Shown piece after piece: positions 34,291 to 47,700 of a stretch of DNA of 64,000 nucleotides. The notes beneath the pieces were generated by a model that made no database searches, was not told the DNA's origin, and saw only the letters and a program-made list of their open reading frames with translations. The position numbers were made by a program, and so were the translations under genes. Origin of the DNA: Haliclona indistincta. Its lineage: Eukaryota > Porifera > Demospongiae > Haplosclerida > Chalinidae. Position 1 is the stretch's first letter; each line of letters opens with the position of its first letter. The stretch spans positions 5,598,314-5,662,313 of the forward strand of contig OZ024785.1 in NCBI GenBank assembly GCA_964017065.1, in the 5' to 3' direction.

Positions 34291-35802
34291 TTTAATATTG
34301 CTTTTTGTTAAAATAGAGTTACGGTAATTTGACGACACGTGTTGAATCACGTGATCAGGACTTCTCATTGATTGACGCGTGGCTATCCGATGTACATGTA
34401 CAGCCCATCAAGGGATCGTCACCATCACCAAGGCGAGAGGCTTCCATCTTATTATTGACGTTGGCTTTGAGCAGAAAACCTCACTATCACCCTGTCAACG
34501 TAAGGTACACAATGATTAGCCGTGGATGAACGGCGCTTACTTGAAACATGGGGAACTACCCTAGCTAGCTAACTCTTTGAAGGGGCTACCGGCATGCACT
34601 AAAATCAGAGTATCTGTGTGATAGTAAGCCTTGTTGTGTAACACTGTAGATGGATATAGCACAGATCTGTGCTCTGGTACTGTGCTGTTTATGGTTAAGG
34701 GGCAGCTAACAATGGTTTATGTTTTGCCCAAGGGTAAATGGTTGTTGGGTATATCCTGAGGCATTGCTCATGATTTGAAAGTTGTTTTAGTCCTCATCAC
34801 CGTGAAAAGACCGACACAGAATATTCCACTATTGTATGATGAAGCACCAAGACGACGTACTGACGGCTATGGAACGTGCTCAATGTGCTTTGAATTATTT
34901 TTCTAACTGCATCAGTTTAAGTTACCAATATAACTAATTGGCTTGTACCGCATGTAGGCTGTGTCCAATTACATGACACATACTTGAGATAGTGTTATAT
35001 TCAAAAAATATTCAGTGCGGCATACGATAGTGACAACCATGACTGTTCATTCTGGTCTGCTTTGCTTGCGATTTTTACTCTGTGACTGACATACTAACAA
35101 AGCTCTTTGTGCTTTTTGAAGCAGTTGTATGTACAATTTCCTTGCTGGTCGTGCGTAATTGTGTTGTGTATCTGCCTTACATTGTAGGTGGGTGTGGCTT
35201 CAAGGGTGACGATTAGGTGGTTTCTGTTTACATTAGTGGAGTTAATTTCCTCACTTGCTGTGACCTGTTGCTTTGCCGCTTGTTAGCTGTCTGGTTCACA
35301 TGCCTGACATGTTTGTGCTATACCACCAATGTGAGAGGAAATAGTGCGTACACATTACCACCAGCATTGCCTAGCTATCCATGTACAGACATAACCACCA
35401 GCATTGCCTAGCTATCCATGTACAGACATAACCACCAGCATTGCCTAGCTATCCATTTACACACATAACCACCAGCATCGCCTAGCTATTCATGTACACA
35501 CATAACCACCAGCATCGCCTAGCTATCGGTATCCTGTTACACACCATATGTCACATTAGCTGACTCTCTGTTTCTAAGAGTGCCTTAGGCAACTACTGTC
35601 TTGAGTCTACCCTGTACTTTGTGATGACTTTATTTTCACCTGTGTGTGCTTGCTTGTTTCATGATTTCCTTAGGGACTCAAACTCCACATGTATATGTCT
35701 GCAGTTTGTTTTGTTTTAGGATACTGCTGACCTTTTTGTTTCTTAGGTGTTTGTGATCCTGCTGTGTGCTGTAGTGGAGGTGTGACCGTGACTGGAACAG
35801 CT
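34291..35802. other. Intergenic between SDR and YTHDF starts
   Basis: It holds the two divergent promoters and probably the YTHDF 5' leader. A five-copy 38-bp tandem repeat lies at about 35355-35528. No other gene is seen. Confidence 0.5.
35355..35528 (+). repeat. Five-copy 38-bp tandem repeat upstream of YTHDF
   Basis: The unit contains ACCAGCATTGCCTAGCTATC followed by CATGTACAGACATAACC; copies differ by a few bases. It lies 270-450 bp before the start codon. Confidence 0.85.
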
Positions 35803-36089
35803 ATGGCAGATCAGGTTTGGTTGAGAGTGTGTGCGTGCTTGAAATGTGTCTTTCATTTCTATCTTCTATAGTTATCATCTGCTACTAACGGCGGTGAGAA
35901 AGGATTGTTTTGTATTACTAAAGGCAGAGAGAGTGTGTTGCATTGTTGTGTTTCTGTGCCAGTACTATTTTGAATGTTTGATTGTTCTTATTAATGCCCA
36001 CTGTAGCCGATGAAGGTGTTGGTCAAACTGCTACTGAGTGGGATGCCACTAGAGCAAGCACTATCCCATCGGGGACCAGCAATGGGGTG

Positions 36090-36131
<42 letters not shown>

Positions 36132-36673
36132 GCTCTCAAGGGCTTTCCCCTTCCTAGTTAATGGATACCTGCATAGTTCAGCTTCAATATTAGTGTATAT
36201 TGAGTTACTGTTTATATTGACTTGCAGTAGTTTACATTGTTATGATCTAAGTGTTTGTTTTGTTGGCAAGTTTTACCCAATCACACTTACAAGGCTGTGT
36301 TTCAAATGATTTCACTCAGTGTTTTTACATACATAATCATCTTATTGTGTTTGATGTGTGTGGGTGCACTTTTCCTGTAATTTGGAGTACTAGGAAATTG
36401 TTAGTAAACTGCTCTAGCTGTTACCATGGTGATTCCTGATGTGCATCACTAGAATTCCATTTCCCAAAGTGTTGCTCGTGGGCATCCTAAACATTAGTCA
36501 TGCACCCTTACAAAATTTCTGATCTCAAGATTATCTCCCCTTCTCTTTCTCCCTCTGTCTTTTCCCTGACACACTTTTCTCTTCCACCTCTCTCTCCCTC
36601 TCTCTCTCTCTCCCTCTCTTTCTCTCTCTCTCTCTCTTTCCCTCCCTCCCTCCCTCCCTCCCTCCCTCCCTCC

Positions 36674-36714
<41 letters not shown>

Positions 36715-38410
36715 GCACAAGGTTCAGTCTGATACAATACCTGGTGCGTCTGTGGACTCTATAGCTAACAGTACTGCTTTTGGTAACAATATTACGGGCT
36801 TAGATCAAGCGGACCCTCTCATGTACAATGCAACCACACTGGGCGGAGCCCCTATTGGTGGTATCCCACCATTTTCACCTTTCCCTCCAACAGCTACTGG
36901 TGATGGATCATGGACCCCTGGTTACGACCCTAGTGGTCTTGCTACGGCAATGTTTGGTTTCTCAGGTGTTACAGGCTCAAGCACTGGACCCAGCATACTG
37001 CCAACCCAACCCATGCAAAATCAGTTCTTCTTCCCAAGTCAGGACATGGTTTGGAGTCAGGACCCTCTCATGATGAACAGCAGCTGGTTGATCAGTCCCG
37101 TGGCGATGGACCCGCCTGGTTCTACGACCAGTGCAATGCATCTTGATGGCTCCAGTGCTGTCGACCCTATGGCTGGTATCGGACAATCTTTTAGTGGTCT
37201 CTCTTTGAACAGTTCTCTTCTAGTGCAACAGCCAACGGACACAATGATAGCTGCCTTACCTGCTCAGAACCAGTTACTATCTGCTGACCCATCCAATGTC
37301 TCTACTGTGACTACCAACATGGCTTCCTCTACTCCTCCTGTAGTTCACTCGGACAAGCCCAAGAGCTGGGCAGCCATTGCTAGCCAACCTGCTAAACCTA
37401 AGCCACCACCACCAAAAACAGCTCCTGAACCTCAAGATAATGTGAGTCGACGATTCCAACGACCAACAGCCCCGTCTACCAACCCTTCTACAGGGCAAGG
37501 AAGGAGCCAGTCAAGCGGGCAGCCATCAGCAGCTTCTGTTGTAATGTCTGGCGGCACTGGAGCAGGTGGGCGGAGCATGAGGCGGGGACCAACCAAGCCC
37601 ACTGGAGGTGCTGGAGGCGGCAAGAGTGGAGTGCCGGAGGTGGTGAACCAATTAGTAGCTGACAACAAGTACAACCCTTCGGAAATGACCCTGAACTTGA
37701 ACGGTGCACGATTCTTTGTGATCAAGAGCTATGCTGAAGATGACATCCACCGTTCTATAAAGTACAGTGTTTGGTGTAGTACGGAGCACGGGAATCGTCG
37801 CTTGGACGGAGCTTTCAGAGAACAGAAATCCAAGGGCGGGAACATATACTTGTTCTACAGTGTCAATGGAAGCGGTCATTTTTGTGGTGTAGCACAGATG
37901 ATATCTGAAGTGAACTTTAGTCAAGACACAGGAATCTGGACTCAGGACAAATGGAAGGGAAAATTTGGTGTAAAATGGATTTATGTGAAGGACGTACCAA
38001 ACAATCAGTTGAGGCACATCCGACTTGAGAACAATGAAAACAAACCAGTTACCAATTCCAGGGACACGCAGGAGGTTCCTCCGGACAAGGGAAAGATGGT
38101 GTTGAAAATATTGCATCAGTATCAGCACGCCACGTCCATTTTTGATGACTTTGAACATTATGAAAAGCGTCAAGAGGAAGACTATCCTACTCCCAAAAAG
38201 GTACAAATTGCATTCTTTCACACACAAAGAAGAGTAGAGTAGTATCGGTTCCAGCATTATGTTAATGTAAGACTATACTTGGTGTGTGTAGAATAGCTTC
38301 CGTGTTATTGGCACTAAGATTCTATCTATGGAGTGATACATATGTTTGAATTAATCATCCAGAACTTATTCAATACCTCCTCTTCTCCGCAGGACATCCG
38401 GAGGACTTGA
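35803..38410 (+). CDS. YTHDF: YTH-domain m6A RNA-binding protein, YTHDF type
   Basis: Five exons (35803-35814, 35872-35893, 36007-36086, 36722-38200 and 38393-38410) give 536 residues. YTHDF proteins are cytoplasmic readers of N6-methyladenosine that speed mRNA decay or affect translation. The N-terminal ~330 residues are low-complexity (Pro, Gln, Ser, Asn, Gly), followed by an Arg/Gly-rich stretch. The YTH domain starts at [20 protein letters not shown]; the aromatic-cage tryptophans are in KYSVWCST and [11 protein letters not shown]. One gene stands for the three vertebrate paralogues. The ATG (MADQ) lies in a 12-bp coding exon, and the last exon adds only DIRRT. CT-rich tracts at 36090-36130 and 36590-36715 are intronic. 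Confidence 0.93.
36590..36715 (+). repeat. Long CT-rich tract at a YTHDF splice acceptor
   Basis: TCTC and CCCT runs of more than 120 bp end at the acceptor before 36722. The intron begins with a second (TC)n run at 36090. Both ends of this intron are pyrimidine-rich; the tract keeps a spurious frame open upstream of exon 4. Confidence 0.85.
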
Positions 38411-39751
38411 TCATGGCTGTTTATAGAAGGATTCCCCATCCGGCGGCACCTTGGCATGCTAATTTTTGTCTGAATAGACTTTTTGTTTTATGCTATGCTG
38501 TAATGCTAATTGTTATTGTTGATTGTTGGACCAGTCTCCTAGTTTTTTCTTGAAAGTATTGGCAGAAAAAAAAAGAACAAATTTATTACTACGCAAAGCT
38601 GACGCAAAGCAAATTTATTATTACGCTAGAGCTGTCGTAACCATGTTTGGTGAAAAGTGAAGTTCACATTCTGTTGCAGTAAAACAGTTGCAAGAATCAA
38701 GCTATTCTTCTGTGGTGGTTCCAGTATTAGCTATGTTACAACAATAGTACATATGTGCTAGCTAAATGGAATGCAATGTGCATAATGAATGAGCTTATCA
38801 TGTTTTGATGGTGTGTAAAGTGATACCTCGTTCTATAAACAATCCTTAGCATTCTTCCAACGTGGATTCTCAACTGGCGCGTTGGTAGTTGACATTTCTC
38901 CATATCAATTTACATAGGACAGTAGGTTATCATGTATCTAGCAATTTATTAGTACTATAGTGTGTAAACCCCTCAAATTTTTACTGTGTTCTGTAAATTT
39001 TCATCTAAAACTAACCACATGTAAAGTCATGTAAGTATTTCAAACCGTATTTATTTATGACTATGTTTTATAAGTTCCATGTTAGCCAGTATTAACCATA
39101 CCCCATTCTCTCAATAATTTACCCAAGGCTGGTGTCTGTCTTGTCTTGATTGAAAATGTTTTACATAGTTGCAGGTTTCATACATCATACAATCTGTCTA
39201 CTATGTTCCTAGTGCATGCATGCATAAAATGATCTGTTTCCTCACACAAATATGTGAGATTTATACAGTCACACCGTAATTAGGTCTAGGTCACCATATA
39301 CGCCATAATGATAACATTAACATCTTCATTAGCACTGACATCCTGTCTACAAATTAGTAGCATCAGCCACAATAACCAAATTATACTACACTACCCGAAT
39401 GAGTCTATTGACTGCACTTGAATTACGGAATGTATCGCCAGTTTGGTGCAAACGGAGTTTAGACTATTACCAAGATAGTATTTTAGACAATGACGGTTTA
39501 CATGATTTGCATGTGTAGAGCTCACACTATGCACAGAGTTTAAATTTTAAGCGTGCATGCACTGGCTGGAATGCAACGTACGTTTGCTCATGTGGGAGTC
39601 AAGTCAAAGCATGCATAGCAGGGAATTTCCCCAGGGCATTGAAAACTCAACAAGAATCTAATTGTTAAACAATAATTTGATTTAAATTGTGATTATCTTT
39701 TTATCATTCAAAGTCAATATTACGTACAACATGCATATCAAATGAAAATGT
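38411..39751. other. Intergenic downstream of YTHDF
   Basis: Presumed YTHDF 3' UTR followed by AT-rich sequence; no gene or clear repeat seen. Confidence 0.4.
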
Positions 39752-40526
39752 CTAAGAGCAGTGAGTTTGAATGTAGGCGGGTGTGAAAATTTGACCACAA
39801 TTGTAGTGATCAGAAACATAGCCTAGTGCATCAGCAGACAATTTGCAAAGGAGGTTGTCTTTGATCCATTCACAAGCGATGATTTTATCGGTCTTTACAA
39901 GATTACTCAGCTCGGTTTGCATCTTGATAGCAGTGGTTGCTAGCCGCATTCGGAGTCCAAGAATTTTAATCTCTTCCATGGTGCAGTTGAATGGAGTACC
40001 ATCAGTGAACTGATGTTTAGCAACTGATTGCAGCTATTGAAAGAGACAGACGATAATTCTAATGATTTCGAAGGTTCAACAATGTCAACTTACCCAAGGG
40101 CATAAGTGTTGTACGGTCTCTTCCATGACTACCTTGGCAGCCGTTAGTGTTTCGATATCTGGGTTTCGTGCTGCTGTTGGATCTCCTGAGCCAAAAACTG
40201 TGTTCTGCTGTGCTTTGTTGAGCAAGTCTTCAATCGCTTGTTGTTGGTCAATCAGCATGGTGATGTTGCTGAGTACATCTTGCCAGAGGGCTCGATCTTT
40301 GTGTCCATTTCCAAGTGATTTGACAGTCTGTTAAAATAGCAACATAGTGCATTAATAAACACAAGCTGGATTGGATCTCTGCATTGACTCTCACCATGAT
40401 TCTTCCAGTCACCCTGACTCCTCTCTTCAGTTCTCTCATATAGTCAGTTTCAGTCTGGGATAGTGATTGTCCTATGAGACAGCTGAAGGCTGCAGATATA
40501 AGCAAGATTTTCCAATAGAATTCCAT
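39752..40526 (-). CDS. Secreted helical protein A, cytokine-like gene structure
   Basis: Exons 40526-40395, 40327-40094 and 40033-39752 give 215 residues, both introns in phase 0. Residues 1-23 are a signal peptide (KILLISAAFSCLIGQSLS). The rest reads as amphipathic helices with loops. Exon 2 ends LCPW with the Trp codon abutting the donor; exon 3 begins LQSVAK and has FNCTMEEIK, then ACEW, ending THCS. NIT and NCT are possible N-glycosylation sites. It shares exon layout and Cys/Trp landmarks with B, C and D. No known family is recognised. Four-helix cytokines have a similar size, signal exon and phase-0 introns, but this is analogy, not homology. Confidence 0.75.
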
Positions 40527-40616
40527 TTCGATAGATCAGTCGCGATATTAGAGAGAAGCTGCTTATTGCTAGTGTAGGTAGTTGAGTTACTTGCTGTTCT
40601 ACGCAGCCGAAGCAGC

Positions 40617-40623
40617 TTTTATA
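40617..40623 (-). promoter_or_regulatory. TATA box of gene A
   Basis: TATAAAA 91 bp before the ATG, in the context TTTGACTATAAAAGCTG. Gene C has nearly the same context (CAAACTATAAAAAGCTGAC). Confidence 0.7.
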
Positions 40624-41481
40624 GTCAAACGATAGGCGGTGCTGATTTCGTTGGGAACTGACATGATTGGTCTTCCGTAACTAAGGCGACATCATTCGAG
40701 CTCACCCACGCACCTATTTTTACCGGCGTTGGCAAAAATCCCAATGTGAGATCATCGCGTGTTCCTGGCGCGTGTTTGCATAATATCATTATTATTATGG
40801 CAATGTACTACATGTGAAACATTTGGTTGACCGTTCCCAACATCGCTAATAGCATCATCTGTGTTTGTGTATGGTAAAAGTTAATTTAGCATTCCATTTA
40901 CATTGCAGTTGGAATTTCGAGGCTAGTATGCGCATCATTGTGTAACGAATGATAATAAAAAGAAGCCATGCTGTAAAATAACGGACACTGCTAGTGACGT
41001 TTGATGTATGTTGACATCAGCCCACGGGGCCCCTTCCCAGATTTCCCTCTCGTGATTCGCTCATAATTATGTTTCATGTCATTTCCCTTTCCCACCAGAG
41101 GGTACATGTCATAGTGCTCGAAGTCCTAGTGGATAGGAGTGCGTTAGATGTTTCTAGCGTGCATGGATGTATCGTGCGTGCAGTTTAGCATCTCGCAGAT
41201 CATTCGCTGCAGCACTCATGATAGTGAGTGGGGAATCCCCAAAATGTATCCGTTCACACGATAATTATGTGCTAATGGTATTTAAACTTTGGAGTGTATC
41301 ATTCCATGCCGAATCACGAGCGCGCGCGCGAGTCCTGGCGAGTATCACGTGAGGAGTTCCCACGTGTACGAGTGTCATAATAATTATAATTAATGATGTT
41401 ATTTTAAAATTATGTTATAATATTATTGTTTCCAACACACTATAGCTATTAGCCTAATCCTATAAGAAGTAATTCTGCTGC

Positions 41482-42215
41482 TTAAATCATATCTTTACAG
41501 TGCACTCGTACGGACTGAGGAATGGGGCAAGTCCACTTTTCCCCAGGTGCTAAACATTGTGGAGCTGTTTGGCGGCTGGTAATGTACTCTACTATCTCGA
41601 GAGAAATGTCAGGGTTGCAGGCAATGTTGCAGTGGGTCCAGTCGCATGGTCTGATGTTTCTCTGTCTCTTGTAGGCAGTAAGTTGATCTGAAATAGCACC
41701 TGAAATCTTGTGCACCTGAAACATGGTATTAAGAGACTTTAGCTTTGCTATAGAGCATGTAAAATTTTGATCATTCAAAACACTCTTCACCTATAAAAAA
41801 GATGAAAAAAGATCAAGCACTATTAATTTTTATCCTACTCCTTACCCATTTACAGGCATTTGCTACGACACTGTCCAGCAACACTTTTCTTGAAGAGAGT
41901 TTAACCGACACTTTGTCCTCTTTTAGGCTCGCCAACAGTCTGTTTAACGCAGGTTGCAGCTTCGCGATTTTAGAAACATTTTGAACGATTTCAGTTGCAT
42001 CAGAGAACATATTGTTGAGTTCAGTATTCTGTGAAATTATTATGGATCACTTTTGCCAAATTAAACGTCGTACTTACCAACACTTTCCACGCTACTTTTA
42101 TGCCGCTTTTTAATTCTCTAAGTTGTTTCTCCTCCTCGGTTAATGGCGCTGTAAGCGTGTGACTGATAGTACACAACAAGGCGAGTGTCACGAGTAGACC
42201 TCGCACAAGATCCAT
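41482..42215 (-). CDS. Secreted helical protein B, cytokine-like gene structure
   Basis: Exons 42215-42078, 42028-41846 and 41790-41482 give 209 residues with phase-0 introns. The signal peptide is residues 1-22 (GLLVTLALLCTISHTLTA). Exon 2 ends ANACKW. Exon 3 contains KSVLNDQNFTCS, then RPCDWTHCNIACNPDI and EYITSRQTAPQCL, then PGEKWTC. This block is almost the same in gene C, which makes B and C a recent pair. The Cys content suggests a disulfide-stabilised C-terminal part. No known family recognised. Confidence 0.78.
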
Positions 42216-42285
42216 TTAGCTTGCAGTCTTGTATTGTAAAAAATAGGCGATTGAACAACGATTGTTCACACTGTCCATCAGTGCC

Positions 42286-42292
42286 TTTTATA
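42286..42292 (-). promoter_or_regulatory. TATA box of gene B
   Basis: TATAAAA 71 bp before the ATG of gene B, in the context AAGTGTATAAAAGGCAC. Confidence 0.65.
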
Positions 42293-43804
42293 CACTTGCT
42301 AGGGACTGACTCGACAAGACTAAAGACACAACGTTGGAGCCAAAATCCACATTGCTGTATAATTATCAGCAATGACGTATGGCTCGTTTCAGCCCCACCT
42401 ACATTATTGCATCGTCGATACTGCATGGTATTATAGCCGTGATGCAGGTACTAAGCTATATGCGCACAGGAGTGCGCAGGCACCAGGTCAATCGGAAGTG
42501 ATGTAATCAAAATAATGTATTACATAGCTCTGCATTTGTTACTGCTGCATCACCCAAGTCTGGCTCGCCTCTTCTTTTTACCCTATTTCTAGATCTATGT
42601 ACATGTATTTACTCAGTTTGAAGTCATTGTAAAGCTTTCTTCACTTCAGTAGTACTACACACTAAATTGTTATTATTTGAAAGCACTCCTAGCTCCTGTA
42701 TACCTTTTGAGCTACGCAAACTTGACATCATAGTGATGGTTTTCATTTTGGGATTTCCACTGATTGGCGCAGGAGGTTCTATCACGGTTTTTTTAGAACT
42801 ACGCTAATGCATTATGGTCCATTCATCAGTTCCACAGTAAGAGAAAGTCATTCCTTGACTAAACATTATTTTACCATAGGGAGTGTTGTGTATGCGTATG
42901 TCAATAGGCTAACATAAGCAGACTCTGTTTAGTGAGTGATGTCATCACATAATGTGCCGCTTGAAGCAGAACTCTCACTTTCAACATGAATCCAACTTTA
43001 TTGAACTGTTGAGCTATTGTTCATGATAGTAACAGAAAAACAGCACTTGTATACCAGCCTACTATACTTCACTTACTACTTCCGAGTTGAATTTTGAGCG
43101 ATTTTAACTTCATTTTTTCAAACTGCATAATAATTATAATATTGTATCATTCTGAGTCTATCTAGTATAGCAGCACATATTCAATGACATCATTATTATT
43201 AAATTGTGTTGTAGGAGAACTTTAACAAGTGCTGCATGCTGCCCACAACAAGGACTAGGGGCTAATGTGTACTACCGAGGTGCTAAAATGGTACAAGATT
43301 ATAAGTCAATTTTGAGAGGAGGGATTCTGAGGCAAATTTTTGAAATAGCCCCATAAACTTTTACTCACTAATTAAGTCATCAGGATGTGATATCGAATGA
43401 CATTCAAGTCACACTCATTAACTATCAACAGCAGTTGACTTTGATTTGAAAGTGGTCTCTTTGCGTAGGTGGACTCTTTGCATACCCACCACTATAGAAT
43501 TCTCATGATTTCAGCTACACATGGATATCCATCAAACAATGAGTAATCGTTGCCTTTCTTTGTTGTGTCAACTTGATTGGTTTACTTTAGTTAACACATA
43601 CACATACTTTGTTTATCCTCATGAATAACGTTGTAAAAATTATACTTCATATTAACATCATTTTACAAGATAGAAATGATTCCTAGCTAATAAATTATAT
43701 GATATAATAGAGAATATAAGTCTATAGTAATGTCTAATAATAGGTTCAATAGTAATGATAATTATGAAGTGACTTGTTGATCTTCAGCTCCTAAGACGAA
43801 AATT
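42293..43804. other. Spacer between genes B and C
   Basis: AT-rich, with no supported gene or repeat family. Confidence 0.4.
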
Positions 43805-44714
43805 TTAAAATTCGGGACATTTTACATATGAAGGTATAGGATTGCAGGCCCATTTTTCTCCTGGTGATAGACAGGTCGGTCCAGTTTGTCGGCTAGTGAT
43901 GTAATCTACTACCTCGGGAGGAATGTCGGGGTTGCAGGCAAGGTTGCAGTGGGTCCATTCACATGGCTTGATTCCAGTTTGTGGCTTGTATTTCGTAAGT
44001 TGTTCCGAAATGTCAATAGCAAAAGATTCCATTTGGAACATCAAACGGAGCTCTTTGAGATCACTGGTGGAGCAACTGAAGCTTTCATTGTGGATGGCAC
44101 TCTTTATCTGCAAAAATAGAAAGAAGAGGTAATTAAATGTTCACAACAAATCTACTTGTCAAAATCACAACATGCAAAATTTTTAATGCTGCAAGAATAT
44201 TGCTGTGGATTACTTACCCAATTGCAGCCATTGTTGATGACCATATCTAAAAGTATATTGGTTGAATTGAGCTGTACAGATGCATCCTCTCCCTGTTCGG
44301 CTACCTGCTCGCTCACTGCAGTTTGCAGTTCAACCATTTTGGTGATGTTGTCAACTATTTGTAGAAAAGCAGGTACATCAGTGATGTCTTCATAGTTTCC
44401 AAGCTGCTTAAACTCAGATTTCTGCAGATTGAAAAGGATCATAGTAAAACAGTTCCCCAATGCATGCAGGTACACCATAATAGCTACATGCATGTTCAGT
44501 TGTGTTGAAGCATAAAAATTAAATAGTTCATAAGCTTGCAAATATTTTTTCTCACCATAACTGATTGAACAACTCTAAGAGACTTCACTAGTTCCTTGAT
44601 AGACAGTTCTTCCAATGATGCTTGTCTGGAGCTTCTCAAAGGCAGAGCATTGGTAAAGGCAAGTACTGCAACAATTGCAACGAATATAAGTCCACAGGAT
44701 TTTTGTACAGCCAT
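43805..44714 (-). CDS. Secreted helical protein C, cytokine-like gene structure
   Basis: Exons 44714-44556, 44421-44218 and 44107-43805 give 221 residues with phase-0 introns. The signal peptide is residues 1-23 (GLIFVAIVAVLAFTNA). Exon 2 (68 codons, as in gene D) ends NGCNW at the donor. Exon 3 has KSAIHNESFSCS, KPCEWTHCNLACNPDI, DYITSRQTGPTCL and PGEKWAC, closely matching gene B. NIT and NST are candidate glycosylation sites. It lies in the same orientation as A and B with spacers of 1-1.6 kb, as expected for tandem duplication. Confidence 0.78.
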
Positions 44715-44791
44715 TTCTCTTGTAGATATCAGTCGTTATTGAAAATTCTACAGTGAATGTAGTTAATGTGAAAACTAACTTTGGGTCAGCT

Positions 44792-44798
44792 TTTTATA
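44792..44798 (-). promoter_or_regulatory. TATA box of gene C
   Basis: TATAAAA 78 bp before the ATG, within CAAACTATAAAAAGCTGAC, a context shared with gene A. Confidence 0.7.
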
Positions 44799-47700
44799 GT
44801 TTGACTCGTGTTGAAATTACCCCGGCAACGTTATTGTCATTACCGCTCGGTAGGGATTTAATTATGCGCAACATGCAACTGACGTACGTGCACGTAATGC
44901 GACGTTTGTACTGGAGCTCGCCTGCCCTAGCCAACGCGTCAGTGCGGCTCCATGCATGTTCTATACTAGGTTTTGCCTGCACGACTGAGACTTCCACATG
45001 AACACCATATTATGCTGCACTGACAAATTATAAATATGTAATTATAAATATGTATAAATTTCAAAAGTATGTACTCTTGTTGTACTAGGGTTCCTTTCTT
45101 GTATTCATCTCTTATCTTTCCTTCATTCGCTTGTGTACATTAAACAAGTTGGTACAAAAAAAAAGAAAAAGAAATTGGAACTTACTGGAACTAGTTTGCA
45201 TAACTATTATCTTGTGCTATTTTATTATTATTATTATTATGAGTATATAATTGTAGTTCAACAAGGGTAATATGCAAGATTCGTTTCTAGGATAAGCTAG
45301 TTTTGTTTCTAGACAACTTTCATAAGATGTAATGGAATTTGTCACAAGTGTTTATCTCATGATTACAGCTGTTTAGTGTTTGTATATACTAGTTATAAAG
45401 CACTAAAAAATGTGCTTAAACATGGAAATGGATATCGTGAGAAAATGGGCACAATTATACCATGTTGTATGACAAAGACCTTTATCTCTGGATTTTGTCA
45501 TCATAAAATTTACCATGTGGTATGTGAACAGTTATGAAGTGTACCCTTGTATGCTTCTGTGCATCCGCATAATAGCGATAGAATTGAAGTGAGGTTGTAC
45601 ACAATCATGCATGCATGTAATGGTTGCTGAAATTGAGGCGCTGGTATCTCAGGGAGTTGACTCTAATGGTTTTAACTATAAACTATAGTTCATTGTGCAT
45701 ATTTAGTTAGCACTTTTGGGGCAATACCTTGTTGTTTATTGATGATTTTACTACTTACCATTGTAGTACTGAAATCACTTTAAAAGATTCAAAGTCAAGT
45801 AACAGTCCCACAATGATCATTATACCCTTGAGTCTATAAATGTCGATTTCCCATACAAAAATGCAAAGAGAAAACCTAGAACTCATGATGTAGTAGACCC
45901 TTACCACTACAACTGAGACTGGGGATGCCTACAAATAAGAAATCCTATTATTTTAACATAACCTGCGGTATACAAGTGACCATTCCTTGTATGTACAAGT
46001 AATTCAATATAGTTGTAGTATACTGCTCAAGATTTTTTCTGTTTTCATTCACCTACTTACGTAACCCTATGTTACACAACAGTGCACATTTTAGTGTCTA
46101 ACACATCGATCAAATTTCACGAGCTGTTCATTTTACTATTGTTGAATAATTAGAAACTGCCATAATCAGTACTATGATAACCGCATTGAAGCTATCACCA
46201 TAATATAGTCATGAATGTGCATGTATTGAGAAATTATCATGTTCGTATGAGATTAATACTTTTCAATTTTGTGTGTCTCCATCTCAAAAATTATAGTAGC
46301 CACCATTTTTTGGCTGTCTACTATAGACACTCACTAGCTACCGTGCCCTGCTACCAGTAATAATGTGTGCATTAAATTTACTGTACAATTTGACACACTC
46401 TTAGCTTTATCCAGATAAACTTGTTTGGCTTCTATTTGGGATGAATACATATTATGGTATTGATATTAACACTAAGTACTTCATTGGTATGCAATGCAAT
46501 GCTAGTTGTCTCCCACAATGTGTTCTCAAAACTGAACTATAGGCTTTATTTTGGTCAACATTTTGTCACAAGTCATGTGTTTGTGACAAATAACTGTGAT
46601 ACTGCAGGAAAAAGCATAGGAATGGTGGTTCAACAAAAGACCAATCAGAGTGTTATCATCATTTACTGTATGAAGTGTGCAAACATTTGTGTACACAGTT
46701 TTGTAGAGAATTCTCTCAACCGTGACTCACACAGGTTTTCACGGATACTAGTCACGGTGCACTATCTACACATCTCACTCCCTTACACATAAACAGTTCT
46801 TTACGCAATCAATCGTGGATTAGCTATGACACGTAATAGTCATGATAGCTAGACGAGATGAAGTTATGCTAACTATTGACACAAGCGTCAAAACACGTTA
46901 CTACCCCACAAGCGTTTGATTTCTGAGTAATCTACTTACGATTCTACACAAAATTAGACCATAGATATTAATATCTATGATTAAACCAATCTGTCCTTAA
47001 AATTAATGAGAGGTAAGTACAAAAATAAAATTATAATTGTGTGCACTAACAAATTTTTAAATTACAGAATTATCAGAATCTACCAGGAACATTTGATTTC
47101 ACTATAAATTCGCATTCCTTGCACACTTGGTGACCAAGAGCAGTAGAGCGAAAATCATCAATTGAGGTCAAGTTGTCACTCATTAGGTCAGTATGTCACG
47201 TCTATAGACGTGATAACTAACGCAATGTAAACTTACACTTCCGAATTATCTTAAGTCATGAATTCAATGATCCATGCAGCACAGTTATTACGCATGTATG
47301 TACTTATATAAACTTTATATGGTTACTACAGTATTTTGAACAGCACTACTTGTATAAAACATCGAAACTACAGTACATCCCATAGAGAGCATGAGAATGT
47401 CTTCGCTAAAAAGTTTATTAATAAAATTGGAACCTATGACTGCCTGGTTTATTGATACAGCATGAAGTTAGTGTGTCATGATGATGACTCTCTTGTAAGA
47501 TGATATGTTTAACACTCATACTCATTACTCCATTATTCACCATGGTGATGCTAATGCATGCATGCCAAAGTGGTTATGACTACACAAACACAGCTGATAA
47601 TGGCTTACACCTCACCACTTATGTCAATTAAAACTCCCTGCATGCAGCCAAGTTTCATGATGGGCTATAATGTGCATCATATGCATTCTTCATGATAATG

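Noticed and set aside
36500..36720. Upstream extension of the large YTHDF exon with Leu/Ser-rich peptide
   Set aside because: It is a polypyrimidine tract ending at a splice acceptor; the spliced MADQ start fits YTHDF better.
46454..46792. 112-codon ATG frame in the gene-poor region
   Set aside because: No domain, signal peptide or splice context; the length is compatible with chance in this region.
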